Below, in pieces: positions 53,375-61,665 of a stretch of 64,000 nucleotides of DNA. The position numbers and the translations under genes are program-made. Positions within the stretch are counted from its first letter, which is position 1, and each line of letters opens with the position of its first letter. Source of the stretch: a virus. The stretch covers positions 31,607 to 95,606 of IMG/VR virus record IMGVR_UViG_3300008216_000009. One strand, given 5' to 3'. Under the pieces are notes generated by a model that was given only the letters and a program-made list of their open reading frames with translations, ran no database searches and was not told the DNA's origin.

Positions 53375-55103
53375 GAATCTTGATCTTTTAAAGACTGAGA
53401 TTTTAAACAGCCATGATGATTATGTGGCGGTGGACACTGAGACTTCGGGATTAAATTGGACAGTAGACAGGGCGTTCGGGGTAGCATTTGCCTGGGATGA
53501 CCGATCTACCTTTATTAGAAACTCTACGTTTGGCGTAGAGAAGATAGGCATTCTCCTCAGGGATCTTTTTGCCTGTGATGGCAAGACTTTCGTCTATCAC
53601 AATGCAGAATTCGATTTGCATATGATACGGGAAACTTACGGTGTTGCTCCCTCCAAGAATGTTATTGATACGCTACGTGTTTCCCATTTGCTCAACTCTT
53701 CTACCAGCAATGCCTTGAAGACGTGGGGAGAGGAGAACTACGGCATTGCAGCTACATATCACGAAGATTTGGTATCTGAGTATTTGAAGCAGTACAAATT
53801 AAAGAGTTATGAGCATGTTCCTGCGGAGGTGATGGATCCATATGCAGCGAATGACACTGTTTTAACGAAAGCTCTTGCCTATAAATATGTACCTGTAGTG
53901 AAGAAACAAGCTGGAAGATTATTTGATCTGGAAATGAAGTTGATCCCTGTGGTAATGGATATGGAACGAGAGGGTATCCTGATTGACCAGGAGTACATAC
54001 AGGAGCTACAACAACGGGTTGTAGACCGTCAGAGAGGTCTGACCGATCAAATATATAAGGTAATTGGAAAACCTATAGATATAGGGTCTAGCAAGCAGCT
54101 AGGGAATTATTTCTATGATCGTTTGAATATAGGTAAATCAATCGATAAAAAGAATAATAAAAGTGTCTTTATCACAGAAAAAGGGAATTGGTCTACAGGT
54201 GAGAAGGCTTTAAAGGCTATCAGGCATACTGAGGGGTCCGTGGTAGCTCAGTATTTGTTGAAATGGAGAGAGCTTGAAAAGGTAAATAATACTTATTTAC
54301 GTTCTTATCTTAGGCTTGTCCATAACGGTAGAATCCATGCTCGATGGAATGCATGCGGCACTATTACGGGGCGATTTTCTGGATCTAATCCAAATCTTAT
54401 GCAGGTTCCTAAGGATCCCAAGATTCGTAGAATATTCATTCCAGATGAATTGTTTATAGACATGGACTTCAGCCAGATTGAATTGAAATTGATGGCCCAT
54501 GTTTCCAAGCAAGGCAGTATGATTGATGCTTTTGTTGCTGGACATGATATGCATTCTTATACTGCGGCTCAGATACTGAACAAGCCCATAGACCAGATAG
54601 ACAAAGATAGCAATGAGAGGAAAGTAGCCAAGGCCATTAATTTTGGGGTTATTTATGGCATTGGAACGAAGGGTTTAGCCGATCTTGCGGAAATACCAAT
54701 GAGTTCAGCCAAAAGGTATTTGAATGTTTATTGGGATAGTTATCCGAGTATAAGATCATATTTTGATGAGCAAAAGGCATCTGCCGAAAAGAATGGGTAT
54801 GTCCACACATTATTTGGTCGTAGGATTTCAGTGACCGACAGATTCCACGCTGCTCCGAATTATGTCATCCAGGGGACTGGGGGAGATATGATGAAGTTGA
54901 GCCTCTATAAGGCTTGGCTTTACGTGAAGAGTGTTGGTGGGTCTATACGGAACACTATCCACGATCAAATTTTATATGATGGGATGGATATCAAGCATGT
55001 GGAGCCTCTTCGAGAGATAATGCAGGATTATAGTTTTTCGATGCCTATAACAGTAGACGTTCAGACTTCCAAGAAAAGCTGGGGAGATTTATATGACAAC
55101 TAA
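53325..55103 (+). CDS. polA: Family A DNA polymerase with 3'-5' exonuclease
   Basis: ATG 53325 behind AGGA at the right distance; a TTG six bases upstream is too close. 592 residues, T7/Pol I-like without a 5' nuclease domain. Exonuclease: D37 and E39 (VDTETSG), FVYHNAEFDLHM, and a YAANDTVLT motif. Polymerase: motif A with D381 (MDFSQIELK), motif B with K436, F440 and Y444 (KAINFGVIYG), motif C H546-D547-Q548. The usual HDE is HDQ here. Phe at 440 equals E. coli Phe762. It is the replicative enzyme of this phage. Confidence 0.9.
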   Translation: MTKDKNPIVSSKPYQVENLDLLKTEILNSHDDYVAVDTETSGLNWTVDRAFGVAFAWDDRSTFIRNSTFGVEKIGILLRDLFACDGKTFVYHNAEFDLHMIRETYGVAPSKNVIDTLRVSHLLNSSTSNALKTWGEENYGIAATYHEDLVSEYLKQYKLKSYEHVPAEVMDPYAANDTVLTKALAYKYVPVVKKQAGRLFDLEMKLIPVVMDMEREGILIDQEYIQELQQRVVDRQRGLTDQIYKVIGKPIDIGSSKQLGNYFYDRLNIGKSIDKKNNKSVFITEKGNWSTGEKALKAIRHTEGSVVAQYLLKWRELEKVNNTYLRSYLRLVHNGRIHARWNACGTITGRFSGSNPNLMQVPKDPKIRRIFIPDELFIDMDFSQIELKLMAHVSKQGSMIDAFVAGHDMHSYTAAQILNKPIDQIDKDSNERKVAKAINFGVIYGIGTKGLADLAEIPMSSAKRYLNVYWDSYPSIRSYFDEQKASAEKNGYVHTLFGRRISVTDRFHAAPNYVIQGTGGDMMKLSLYKAWLYVKSVGGSIRNTIHDQILYDGMDIKHVEPLREIMQDYSFSMPITVDVQTSKKSWGDLYDN

Positions 55104-56049
55104 GAATAAAACAGGTATTCAGGATATAGTTAAAGTAATCAATAAAAAGCTGAAGACAAATATATCTATAGGGGACTCTGAATCCCTAGAGATTAAGCGT
55201 ATAGAGACTGGTATCCCTCCCTTTGATCAAATGTTGGGTGGGGGAATTCCTCGACAATCGGTAACTGAATTTTTTGGGTATCATGGTAGTGGCAAGACAT
55301 ACATAGCTCAACGAATAATGGCCTATGCACAGTCTCAGGGGCTTCGGTGTGGTTTTGTTGATGCAGAATGGGCTTTTGAGCCTATATGGGCTGAGACAAT
55401 AGGTCTAAAAACCGAAGAATTAATTGTTTCCAGACCTCACACAGGAGAATCTGCTTTAGATATCTTGCTGGCTCTTTGTGAGAGTGGATTGGATTTGGTA
55501 GTTTTAGATTCCATCGCTGCTCTTCTCCCTACGGCTGAGGCTGAGGGGAGTATGGAAGATATGCAGATGGGTCTTCATGCACGTTTGATGAATAAGATAT
55601 TTCGAAAACTTCCTATAGCTATGAGTGCTACAACTCCAGGCACTGCCGTAATCATGATCAATCAGATTAGGGCGGGATTGGGAGGATACATAACTAAAGA
55701 ATCATTGCCGGGGGGCAAAGGGCAAGAGTTCTTTAGTAGAATTATGGTACGTATGGCGAAGGGTGAGTCTATAGGAGACAGGGGATTCTACATTAAGATG
55801 AGAACTCCCAAGAATAAAACTTTTAAGCCCCTGCAGGAATGTTTGGTTCCTTTTTATTATGATGGTCAACAAAATCCCACATACGAGTTATTCTCTACGG
55901 CTCTTGATTTGGGGGTTATAGAGCGTAGAGGGGCCACGTATACTTTTAATGGGATTAAGGCTATAGGTAAGGATAACTTTGTTTCCTCTATGAAAGATAA
56001 CAAAGATTTGTATGAAGAAATTAAAACACTGGTAAGGAGTAAGGTATGA
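55093..56049 (+). CDS. RecA/UvsX-like recombinase
   Basis: A 318-residue strand-exchange ATPase. Walker A at residues 62-69 (GYHGSGKT), a catalytic-type Glu in VDAEWAFEP, Walker B VVLDSIAALLP, and a NQIRAGLGG segment comparable to RecA loop L1/L2 regions. It starts inside the end of the polymerase gene, typical of a coupled replication/recombination operon. RecA-like rather than Rad51-like by length and the GGG-x-P-R start (LGGGIPRQS). Confidence 0.85.
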   Translation: MTTKNKTGIQDIVKVINKKLKTNISIGDSESLEIKRIETGIPPFDQMLGGGIPRQSVTEFFGYHGSGKTYIAQRIMAYAQSQGLRCGFVDAEWAFEPIWAETIGLKTEELIVSRPHTGESALDILLALCESGLDLVVLDSIAALLPTAEAEGSMEDMQMGLHARLMNKIFRKLPIAMSATTPGTAVIMINQIRAGLGGYITKESLPGGKGQEFFSRIMVRMAKGESIGDRGFYIKMRTPKNKTFKPLQECLVPFYYDGQQNPTYELFSTALDLGVIERRGATYTFNGIKAIGKDNFVSSMKDNKDLYEEIKTLVRSKV

Positions 56050-56522
56050 CTACTGAGAGGGATGTTGCGAGTTTAGCTGAGGATATTCAGACCATGGTGG
56101 GATCCTATACCTCTTTCATGGAGGGTATCGCATTACAGGATTCAGAACTAGCCTGGGAATTAGCCGAGAAGTATGCCGATAGATTGAGAGACATGACACG
56201 GGAGGCTTTTGCTGATCTTGCATCGGAAGCTAGTGAGGGTCTTAGGAAGCCAGCCAAGAAGAAGCGTAGGAAGAAGGCATCAAAAGTCTCTGAGGTAGCT
56301 CCAGTCGATACTTCCAATGCAGTCCCTATGGGGGCTGAGGAATTGCCAGAGAACCCAGGTTCTTTGCTTTCCCAGATACAGGATCCCGATCAAGTTGATT
56401 TAGCTCTAGATAGGTCTATGCGGGAGCAGACTATAACTGAGCGATCCGAGGGCAGGGAACCTCCTAGTACTTTCAATCGTAATAATCCAACTATGAAACG
56501 TATACCTAACAGTGAGAGATGA
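56046..56522 (+). CDS. Basic/acidic linker-type protein of unknown function
   Basis: A 158-residue protein, ATGA overlap with the recombinase gene. N-terminal helices (about 1-65), a Lys/Arg run (KKKRRKKASK, about 72-81) and a disordered C-terminal half. It could bind DNA or recombinase through the basic patch. No family recognised. Confidence 0.5.
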   Translation: MTTERDVASLAEDIQTMVGSYTSFMEGIALQDSELAWELAEKYADRLRDMTREAFADLASEASEGLRKPAKKKRRKKASKVSEVAPVDTSNAVPMGAEELPENPGSLLSQIQDPDQVDLALDRSMREQTITERSEGREPPSTFNRNNPTMKRIPNSER

Positions 56523-56829
56523 TGCTTTTAAGACTGATACTAAGCATCAGCTACTCATAAATAAGTGGATAGAAGAGCTTGGTATAGGAACAGTCATTGA
56601 GCAGCCGTTTGGTGCTTATTCTGTGGACATATTTATTCCAGATTTAAATCTAGGGATAGAAGTGGATGGTCCTTATCACCTGAAGAAACGTGATTTAAAA
56701 CGGGATGAATATCTAAAACAGGCACATGGTGTTGATATCTGGAGAATCCCCATCAAAAAGATGGGGGCCGGGTATAAAGATAAATTTTTATCTAGACTAA
56801 TGATTAGAGTAGAGGAGTTGGATAGCTAA
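56512..56829 (+). CDS. Vsr/DUF559-like endonuclease
   Basis: GTG start at 56512 within the end of the previous gene. 105 residues with a PD-(D/E)xK-type core: SVDIFIPDLNLGIEVDG (Asp then Glu-x-Asp) followed by YHLKKRDLKRDEYL and IWRIP. This is the pattern of short-patch-repair and DUF559 nucleases, which cut DNA at mismatches or branch points. Location in the recombination cluster fits a DNA-processing role. Confidence 0.7.
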   Translation: MRDDAFKTDTKHQLLINKWIEELGIGTVIEQPFGAYSVDIFIPDLNLGIEVDGPYHLKKRDLKRDEYLKQAHGVDIWRIPIKKMGAGYKDKFLSRLMIRVEELDS

Positions 56830-57513
56830 ATGCCTTTAATAGATAGTGTTTCAAATTTTCAAAAACATTGGTTAGAGCGAACTTTTGATGAGTATGATCA
56901 GACAACTCAAAGAGAGCCGAAGAAGAGAGATTATTTTACTCCGTCGAATGCCCATTGGTGTCCCAGAGCTATTTGGTATCACTCTATGGGGTATGAACAA
57001 GATCCTATTGAGGCCAATTCTCTGAGACGTATGGGAGTTGGAACTGTTTATCATGAGTTCCTCCAGGAGAAGCTAAAAAAAGCTGGAGTACTTGTGAGTA
57101 TGGAGGAAGAGGTCACCTGGGATGATCCTAAGATCGTTGGTCACTATGATGGGATTATAAAAAATCCTGAGACTGATGAAGATTTTCTGTTGGAGATAAA
57201 GAGTAGATCGGATAATAAAAGAGCGGTGAATTACTTACCTCGTGCAGAACATATTCTTCAGTGGAATCTGTATTCTGCCATGACTAAAGTTGTTAAGGGG
57301 ATCATTTTCTACATCAATAAAAATACTCAGGAATATAATATCTATGAGACTCAAAGGAACGATCAAATCATAAGTAAGGTGTTTAAGAAGTTGAGGAAAA
57401 TACGAGACTATGTGAGTCGTGGTGAAATAGTACCTTACCAGCCCAAGGAAAATCACGATTGGTGCAATTTTAAAACTACATGTGAAAGAGATTTTTTTAT
57501 AAAGGGGAAGTAG
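56830..57513 (+). CDS. Cas4/RecB-like PD-(D/E)xK exonuclease
   Basis: A 227-residue nuclease. HWCPRAIWYHSMG (about 41-53) has the first Cys of a Cas4-type iron-sulfur site. IVGHYDGII and FLLEIKSRSD provide the D...ExK catalytic core; QWNLYSAM is the RecB QxxxY motif. Near the C-terminus CNFKTTC gives two further Cys, one short of the usual four. Similar proteins serve phage recombination as exonucleases. It starts right after the stop of the previous gene. Confidence 0.8.
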   Translation: MPLIDSVSNFQKHWLERTFDEYDQTTQREPKKRDYFTPSNAHWCPRAIWYHSMGYEQDPIEANSLRRMGVGTVYHEFLQEKLKKAGVLVSMEEEVTWDDPKIVGHYDGIIKNPETDEDFLLEIKSRSDNKRAVNYLPRAEHILQWNLYSAMTKVVKGIIFYINKNTQEYNIYETQRNDQIISKVFKKLRKIRDYVSRGEIVPYQPKENHDWCNFKTTCERDFFIKGK

Positions 57514-57990
57514 ATGAATCTGGATACTTTGCAGGTAAAGGCAAAGGAAATAGGACAGGGGCTGGAGAATTTTCCAGAACCTAGTATTCCCCTAGACGGG
57601 GATTCGTATGAGTTCCCTAATAATGCCGATAATTTGAGTGATGAACAACTTGATTCATGGTTGATGTTTTTTGGAGCTTGGCGTGGATATGTCATCAATC
57701 AAATTGCTCAGAGGGACGGTGAGGTCAGTTTATTGGGGGAGGGATTTGATTTGATGATGTCTTCTAAGTCTGCTGATCTTGAGGCTGTAGCTACTAAACG
57801 ACTTCTTAAAGAATCCTTACGAGGAACTATACTCAATGAGAATTCAGACTTATTGAATTTGAGTAAAAAGATAATGGTTCTCAAGGCCGAATTAAAGGTT
57901 TTAAAGGGTCGTTTGAGCTTGTATGATGTTCAATTTGAAGCTATTTCTAGGGTCATTACTCGTCGTGGGCAGGAACGTCAAAGGGCATGA
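57514..57990 (+). CDS. Coiled-coil protein beside RuvC-like gene
   Basis: A 158-residue protein with a disordered start, a helical pair (DEQLDSWLMFFGAWRGYVIN) and a long C-terminal coiled coil ending in FEAISRVITRR. Phage proteins with such endings often lie next to RecA-like and RuvC-like genes and may act as recombination mediators, but I cannot place it in UvsY or any other family with confidence. ATGA overlap with the next gene. Confidence 0.5.
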   Translation: MNLDTLQVKAKEIGQGLENFPEPSIPLDGDSYEFPNNADNLSDEQLDSWLMFFGAWRGYVINQIAQRDGEVSLLGEGFDLMMSSKSADLEAVATKRLLKESLRGTILNENSDLLNLSKKIMVLKAELKVLKGRLSLYDVQFEAISRVITRRGQERQRA

Positions 57991-58457
57991 AGAGAGTTTA
58001 CGGTATAGATATTTCCACCTCAAAAATAGCCGTTGCACGTCTAGTCGATAGTGATTTTGATGTGATAGAATTCCGAGCACGATCACGGTCTTGGGAAACA
58101 AGACTAGCTCAATTATATAAAGAGTTCTTCTCTTACGTAGAGAAGGAAATAACCTCGGATGACTTCGTGTGTGTTGAAGATATACCGATGGTTCAGAATA
58201 GAAAAGGTTTGATTAAGTTAGTCCATGTTTTGGCTATGTGTCGTGTTGTTTTCTTTCATCACGACATAGATTGTTTCCCGGTTAATGTGAGCACGTGGAA
58301 AAAGGATGTCGTGGGAGATGGTAGGGCAGATAAAGACAAGATTAAAATGATGGCGTTGCAGATTTTTGGTAAGAGCATTGGAAAGTATTCTCAAGATTCT
58401 ATTGATGCTCTTATGATTGCTAAGTGGGGCCAATTGCGTTTTAACTCGATAGGGTAA
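57987..58457 (+). CDS. RuvC-like Holliday junction resolvase
   Basis: A 156-residue RNase H-fold nuclease. Catalytic acids are visible as D8 in VYGIDIST, Glu/Asp in VCVEDIP, and Asp in SQDSIDALMIAKWG. Length and order match phage RuvC-type resolvases, which cut four-way junctions made by recombination before packaging. It closes the recombination gene run. Confidence 0.8.
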   Translation: MKRVYGIDISTSKIAVARLVDSDFDVIEFRARSRSWETRLAQLYKEFFSYVEKEITSDDFVCVEDIPMVQNRKGLIKLVHVLAMCRVVFFHHDIDCFPVNVSTWKKDVVGDGRADKDKIKMMALQIFGKSIGKYSQDSIDALMIAKWGQLRFNSIG

Positions 58458-58478
58458 AATTTTAAAGGAGAGGGTGAA

Positions 58479-60788
58479 ATGACTGTTGGTACTACTGGCA
58501 ATTTTACGGAGAATGCGGTTTCGGTATTGGAGAAAAGATATCTTCTTAAAGACGGTGAGGAGACGGAGTCTCCAGAGAAAATGTTTTCACGTGTATCAAA
58601 ATGTCTATCTGAGGTAGAGAGTAATTATCGTGTATCAGGCAAGGAGATACGTGAATTAGAGAAGTCATTCTTCGAATTAATGTGGAGTTTGGATTTTGTG
58701 CCGAACTCCCCTACGTTGATGAACGCTGGTACAGGCCAAGGTACTTTGAGTGCTTGCTATGTTTTGGACATAGATGATTCCATGGAGGGCATCACTACTA
58801 CTATCAAGGATCAGGCTTTTATTGAAAAGTTTGGTGGTGGAGTTGGGTTTGCTTTGAGCGGCATTCGGCCTAAAGGTAGACCAATTACTACCACCCAGGG
58901 GGCTGCTTGTGGACCCATAGCCGTTCTTCGTGTTCTTTCTGAAGTAGGCAATCTTATCACCCAGGGCGGTAAACGTGCTGGTGCCCATATGGCTATCATG
59001 AGTGTTTACCATCCAGATATAGAAGAGTTTATAACTTGTAAGAATGTTGAAGGCCGTATAGATAATTTCAACATATCCGTTGGGGCTGATTCGAATTTCA
59101 TGGAAGCAGTGAAGAATGATCAATATATAAACTTTACCTGGCCTCTAGATAAGAATAGATATTATGAGGATCAGCTTGATGCTGATCGTAAACAACCGGG
59201 AAAATCTATGAAGGCTCGTGATTTATTCAACAAGATTGTTTCTGGTGCCTGGAAAAATGGAGAACCGGGCATGGTCTGGTTAGATAGGATTAACGAAGAC
59301 AATACTACTCCACAGATTGGCAGAATAAATGCCACTAATCCTTGTGGGGAGCAGCCTCTTTTATCTGGGGAATCTTGCAACTTAGGGAGTATTAATTTAG
59401 GAAATTTCTATTTAGAAAATGAGGGAGGTTCTTATGGTTTTGATAGTAGTAGATTCGATGAAACTGTAAAGCTCAGTGTTCGTCTACTAGATAATGTGGT
59501 TGATGCTAATAATCATCCCACCGATAAGACTCGTGAGATGAACAAGCTTACTCGAAAGATAGGTCTGGGAGTTATGGGGTGGGCTGATTTACTTACTAAG
59601 TTGGGAATTCCATATGATTCAGAAGAGGCTCTTGAACTCGGAAATTTGATTGCTAGCAATCTTAAAGATACTGCTGACAAGGAAAGTTCTCGTTTGGGTA
59701 AATTAAAGGGCAATTTCCCCGCTTTTGATGAATCTACACTGAATAAGAAGAATGGGGGCAAATGGGATTATATGAGAAATGCCTGGAGGCTTTCCATTGC
59801 CCCTACTGGAACCATAAGTATGATTGCTGATGCTTCATCAGGTATAGAGCCTCATTTTTCTCTTTCCTATAAGAAGCACAATATGTCTTCTCAGCTTGAA
59901 AATACAGAGTTATATTATATAAATAAATATTTATTAGATTATGTACCTGACGGGTTGGATGTAGATAAATATCTTGGATCGGGTAAGGCATTGATTGATT
60001 TTGTTCCAAATGATAGAAAAAATCATTTTCGCACTTCTAATGATATTACTCCTGAATGGCATGTAAAAATGCAGTCAATTTGGCAGCATCATGTTGATAG
60101 TGGGATCTCCAAGACTATAAATATGCCTTTTGAGTCCTCTGAGGAGGACGTAGACAAGGCGTATAGATTAGCTTGGTCTTCTGGGTGTAAGGGCATCACT
60201 GTCTACCGAAATGGATCTAGACAGAAAGAGGTACTTGTATCTACAGAGCTTAATATAGGTGCGTCGGATACAGATGGGCTTTTGCCTATTCAAGTATCGG
60301 TTAATTTTGATAGACCTGAGGTTTTGGATGGTCAGACTTGGAAAGTACCTACAGGGCATGGAAATATGTACGTCAATTTAAGTTTCCATGAGAATAGACT
60401 TGTGGAGTTATTCGCTAATGTAGGGAAGAGTGGGGCCAGCACAAATGCACAGATAGAGGCTTTGGGTAGAGTAATCTCTACGGCGTTACAGCATGGTGTA
60501 CCTGCCCCTGATTTAGCTAAGCAGTTGAGAGGAATTAATTCAGATAAACCTGTATATCATAAAGGCAGATTGATACGATCCACGCCTGACGCAATTGCTT
60601 GGGTACTTGATCAGGTGTCTGATAAGGTTCAAAGCAGCACTGATGTTCAACATAGTTTCCAAGAGAGTGTAGAGCCTATTTTTATGTCGGAGGATAGGGT
60701 GGAGTGTCCAGATTGCGATAGCGATTCTATGGTGCAGGAAGAAGGTTGCATGAAATGCTATTCATGTGGATATTCTGCTTGTAATTGA
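58479..60788 (+). CDS. nrdJ: Class II (adenosylcobalamin-dependent) ribonucleotide reductase
   Basis: A 769-residue single-chain reductase converting ribonucleotides to deoxyribonucleotides with a B12 cofactor. Landmarks: FVPNSPTLMNAG, SACYVLDI (first redox Cys), FGGGVGF, INATNPCGEQPL (radical Cys and Glu), and IAPTGTISMIADAS. Residues about 605-675 are a TSCPD-type domain found at the end of class II enzymes. The C-terminus has CPDCDS and CYSCGYSAC, a zinc ribbon that also carries redox cysteines. AAAGGAGAGGG precedes the ATG. A redoxin at 61432 is the likely electron donor. Confidence 0.9.
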   Translation: MTVGTTGNFTENAVSVLEKRYLLKDGEETESPEKMFSRVSKCLSEVESNYRVSGKEIRELEKSFFELMWSLDFVPNSPTLMNAGTGQGTLSACYVLDIDDSMEGITTTIKDQAFIEKFGGGVGFALSGIRPKGRPITTTQGAACGPIAVLRVLSEVGNLITQGGKRAGAHMAIMSVYHPDIEEFITCKNVEGRIDNFNISVGADSNFMEAVKNDQYINFTWPLDKNRYYEDQLDADRKQPGKSMKARDLFNKIVSGAWKNGEPGMVWLDRINEDNTTPQIGRINATNPCGEQPLLSGESCNLGSINLGNFYLENEGGSYGFDSSRFDETVKLSVRLLDNVVDANNHPTDKTREMNKLTRKIGLGVMGWADLLTKLGIPYDSEEALELGNLIASNLKDTADKESSRLGKLKGNFPAFDESTLNKKNGGKWDYMRNAWRLSIAPTGTISMIADASSGIEPHFSLSYKKHNMSSQLENTELYYINKYLLDYVPDGLDVDKYLGSGKALIDFVPNDRKNHFRTSNDITPEWHVKMQSIWQHHVDSGISKTINMPFESSEEDVDKAYRLAWSSGCKGITVYRNGSRQKEVLVSTELNIGASDTDGLLPIQVSVNFDRPEVLDGQTWKVPTGHGNMYVNLSFHENRLVELFANVGKSGASTNAQIEALGRVISTALQHGVPAPDLAKQLRGINSDKPVYHKGRLIRSTPDAIAWVLDQVSDKVQSSTDVQHSFQESVEPIFMSEDRVECPDCDSDSMVQEEGCMKCYSCGYSACN

Positions 60789-60789
60789 T

Positions 60790-60993
60790 ATGTTAAGAAA
60801 TAAAAAAGCTTCAGTTGCCGTTAGTAGTGCTATAGTAGTAGTTATGGTTGCGGCAGCGGGATATTGCATTGCTAAAAGGTTAGATGGTTGGAATAAGTCT
60901 AAAGATGAATTAGGAGCTATACCGTGGGATGTGCCAAAAGAGTACACGTCTTGGAAAACTTTTTTTAGGAATCCAAAAACAGGGCAGATCTAA
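60790..60993 (+). CDS. Small single-pass membrane protein
   Basis: ATG 60790, one base after the reductase stop; a GTG at 60766 inside the reductase is also in frame. 67 residues: a basic start, one hydrophobic segment (about 9-28, VAVSSAIVVVMVAAAGYCIA) and a polar tail. No family recognised. Confidence 0.5.
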   Translation: MLRNKKASVAVSSAIVVVMVAAAGYCIAKRLDGWNKSKDELGAIPWDVPKEYTSWKTFFRNPKTGQI

Positions 60994-61018
60994 AGCATCT
61001 ATTTTAAGGGGTTAGACA

Positions 61019-61432
61019 ATGGGATTACTCAGTTCTATAACTAAACTTTTTCAGAAAGATCCCCCGGTAAGTGAGTGTTGTGTGGATGGGGTATGCGTCT
61101 GTTCGTCTGATGGAGATGATCTGGTTTCAGATGTTACTGTAGCTACCACCACTGCTACCTCGGCGGGTGTTGTTACGATTTCTACAGATACTGATGTTCC
61201 TACTTCCACATCATCTACGCCCAGTACTGTAGAGTTTACGCCCCAATCTGTTGCTTCTGCTGATGAAATAAACATAGCACTGGAGACGGCTGCTGAGGCC
61301 GATAGGGAAGCAGCAGAGAATTATACTCCAACTCCTCCACCTGCTGCTCCACCAAAGAAGAAGAGAGCTAATGCTAAAAAAGCCAGTTCAAAATTGAATC
61401 GTAAATCAACTACTAGAAAGAAGAAGAGTTGA
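61019..61432 (+). CDS. Cys-rich N-terminus and Lys-rich tail protein
   Basis: A 137-residue protein between the reductase and the redoxin. Residues 20-29 hold ECCVDGVCVC, a tight cluster of four Cys that could bind metal or be redox active. A Thr/Ser/Val-rich linker follows, and the tail (about 110-137) is almost all Lys, Arg, Ala and Ser, as in DNA- or RNA-binding tails. The stop overlaps the next start (TGATG). No family recognised. Confidence 0.5.
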   Translation: MGLLSSITKLFQKDPPVSECCVDGVCVCSSDGDDLVSDVTVATTTATSAGVVTISTDTDVPTSTSSTPSTVEFTPQSVASADEINIALETAAEADREAAENYTPTPPPAAPPKKKRANAKKASSKLNRKSTTRKKKS

Positions 61433-61665
61433 TGGTAGAGATATATACAAGTATGGGTTGAGGTCCCTGCCACATGACGAAAGCGTGGCTTTCGGGCAAG
61501 GGAATCTCTTTTACTGAATTTAACATTTCTGTGGATATGGATGCTGGTGCACGTCTGCGAGATTTGGGGTACAGGTCAACACCAGTAGTTCGCATAGGAA
61601 ATGAGTTTATTGTTGGCTACAGTCCCCAAAAACTTGAGGCTGCTTGCAATACATATGGGCTATGA
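61432..61665 (+). CDS. NrdH/glutaredoxin-like redoxin with in-frame TGA at active site
   Basis: Reading from ATG 61432 (overlapping the previous stop as TGATG) gives MVEIYTSMG, then TGA at 61459-61461, then GPCH and a full redoxin fold: helix, FTEFNIS strand, STPVV with the cis-Pro, and GYSPQKLEAA. If TGA is read as selenocysteine, the product is 77 residues with a U-G-P-C active site where Cys-x-x-Cys is expected. The next in-frame ATG (61474) would give 63 residues without the first active-site residue. It follows a class II ribonucleotide reductase, whose usual donor is such a redoxin. It could also be a broken gene or a sequence error. Confidence 0.6.
61464..61503 (+). promoter_or_regulatory. 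SECIS-like hairpin directly after the TGA codon
   Basis: Lower stem: 61464-61471 pairs with 61495-61503, eight pairs with A61499 bulged. Six bases (61472-61477) bulge on the 5' side. Upper stem: CGAAAG (61478-61483) with CTTTCG (61489-61494), six pairs. Loop CGTGG (61484-61488) has G at its second base, and 22 bases separate TGA from the loop. As I recall the bacterial SECIS model (upper stem 4-16 pairs, loop 3-14 bases, G in the first two loop bases, loop 16-37 bases after UGA), all conditions are met. Confidence 0.5.

Noticed and set aside
1466-57513. Cas2-like and Cas4-like proteins as part of a CRISPR system
   Set aside because: No Cas1, effector or repeat-spacer array is present, the two genes are 55 kb apart, and Cas4-like nucleases are common in phage recombination clusters.
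61432-61665. TGA read as Trp under an alternative genetic code
   Set aside because: Many neighbouring genes end at TGA with the next start overlapping as ATGA, for example at 31829, 32938 and 57990, so TGA is a working stop here.
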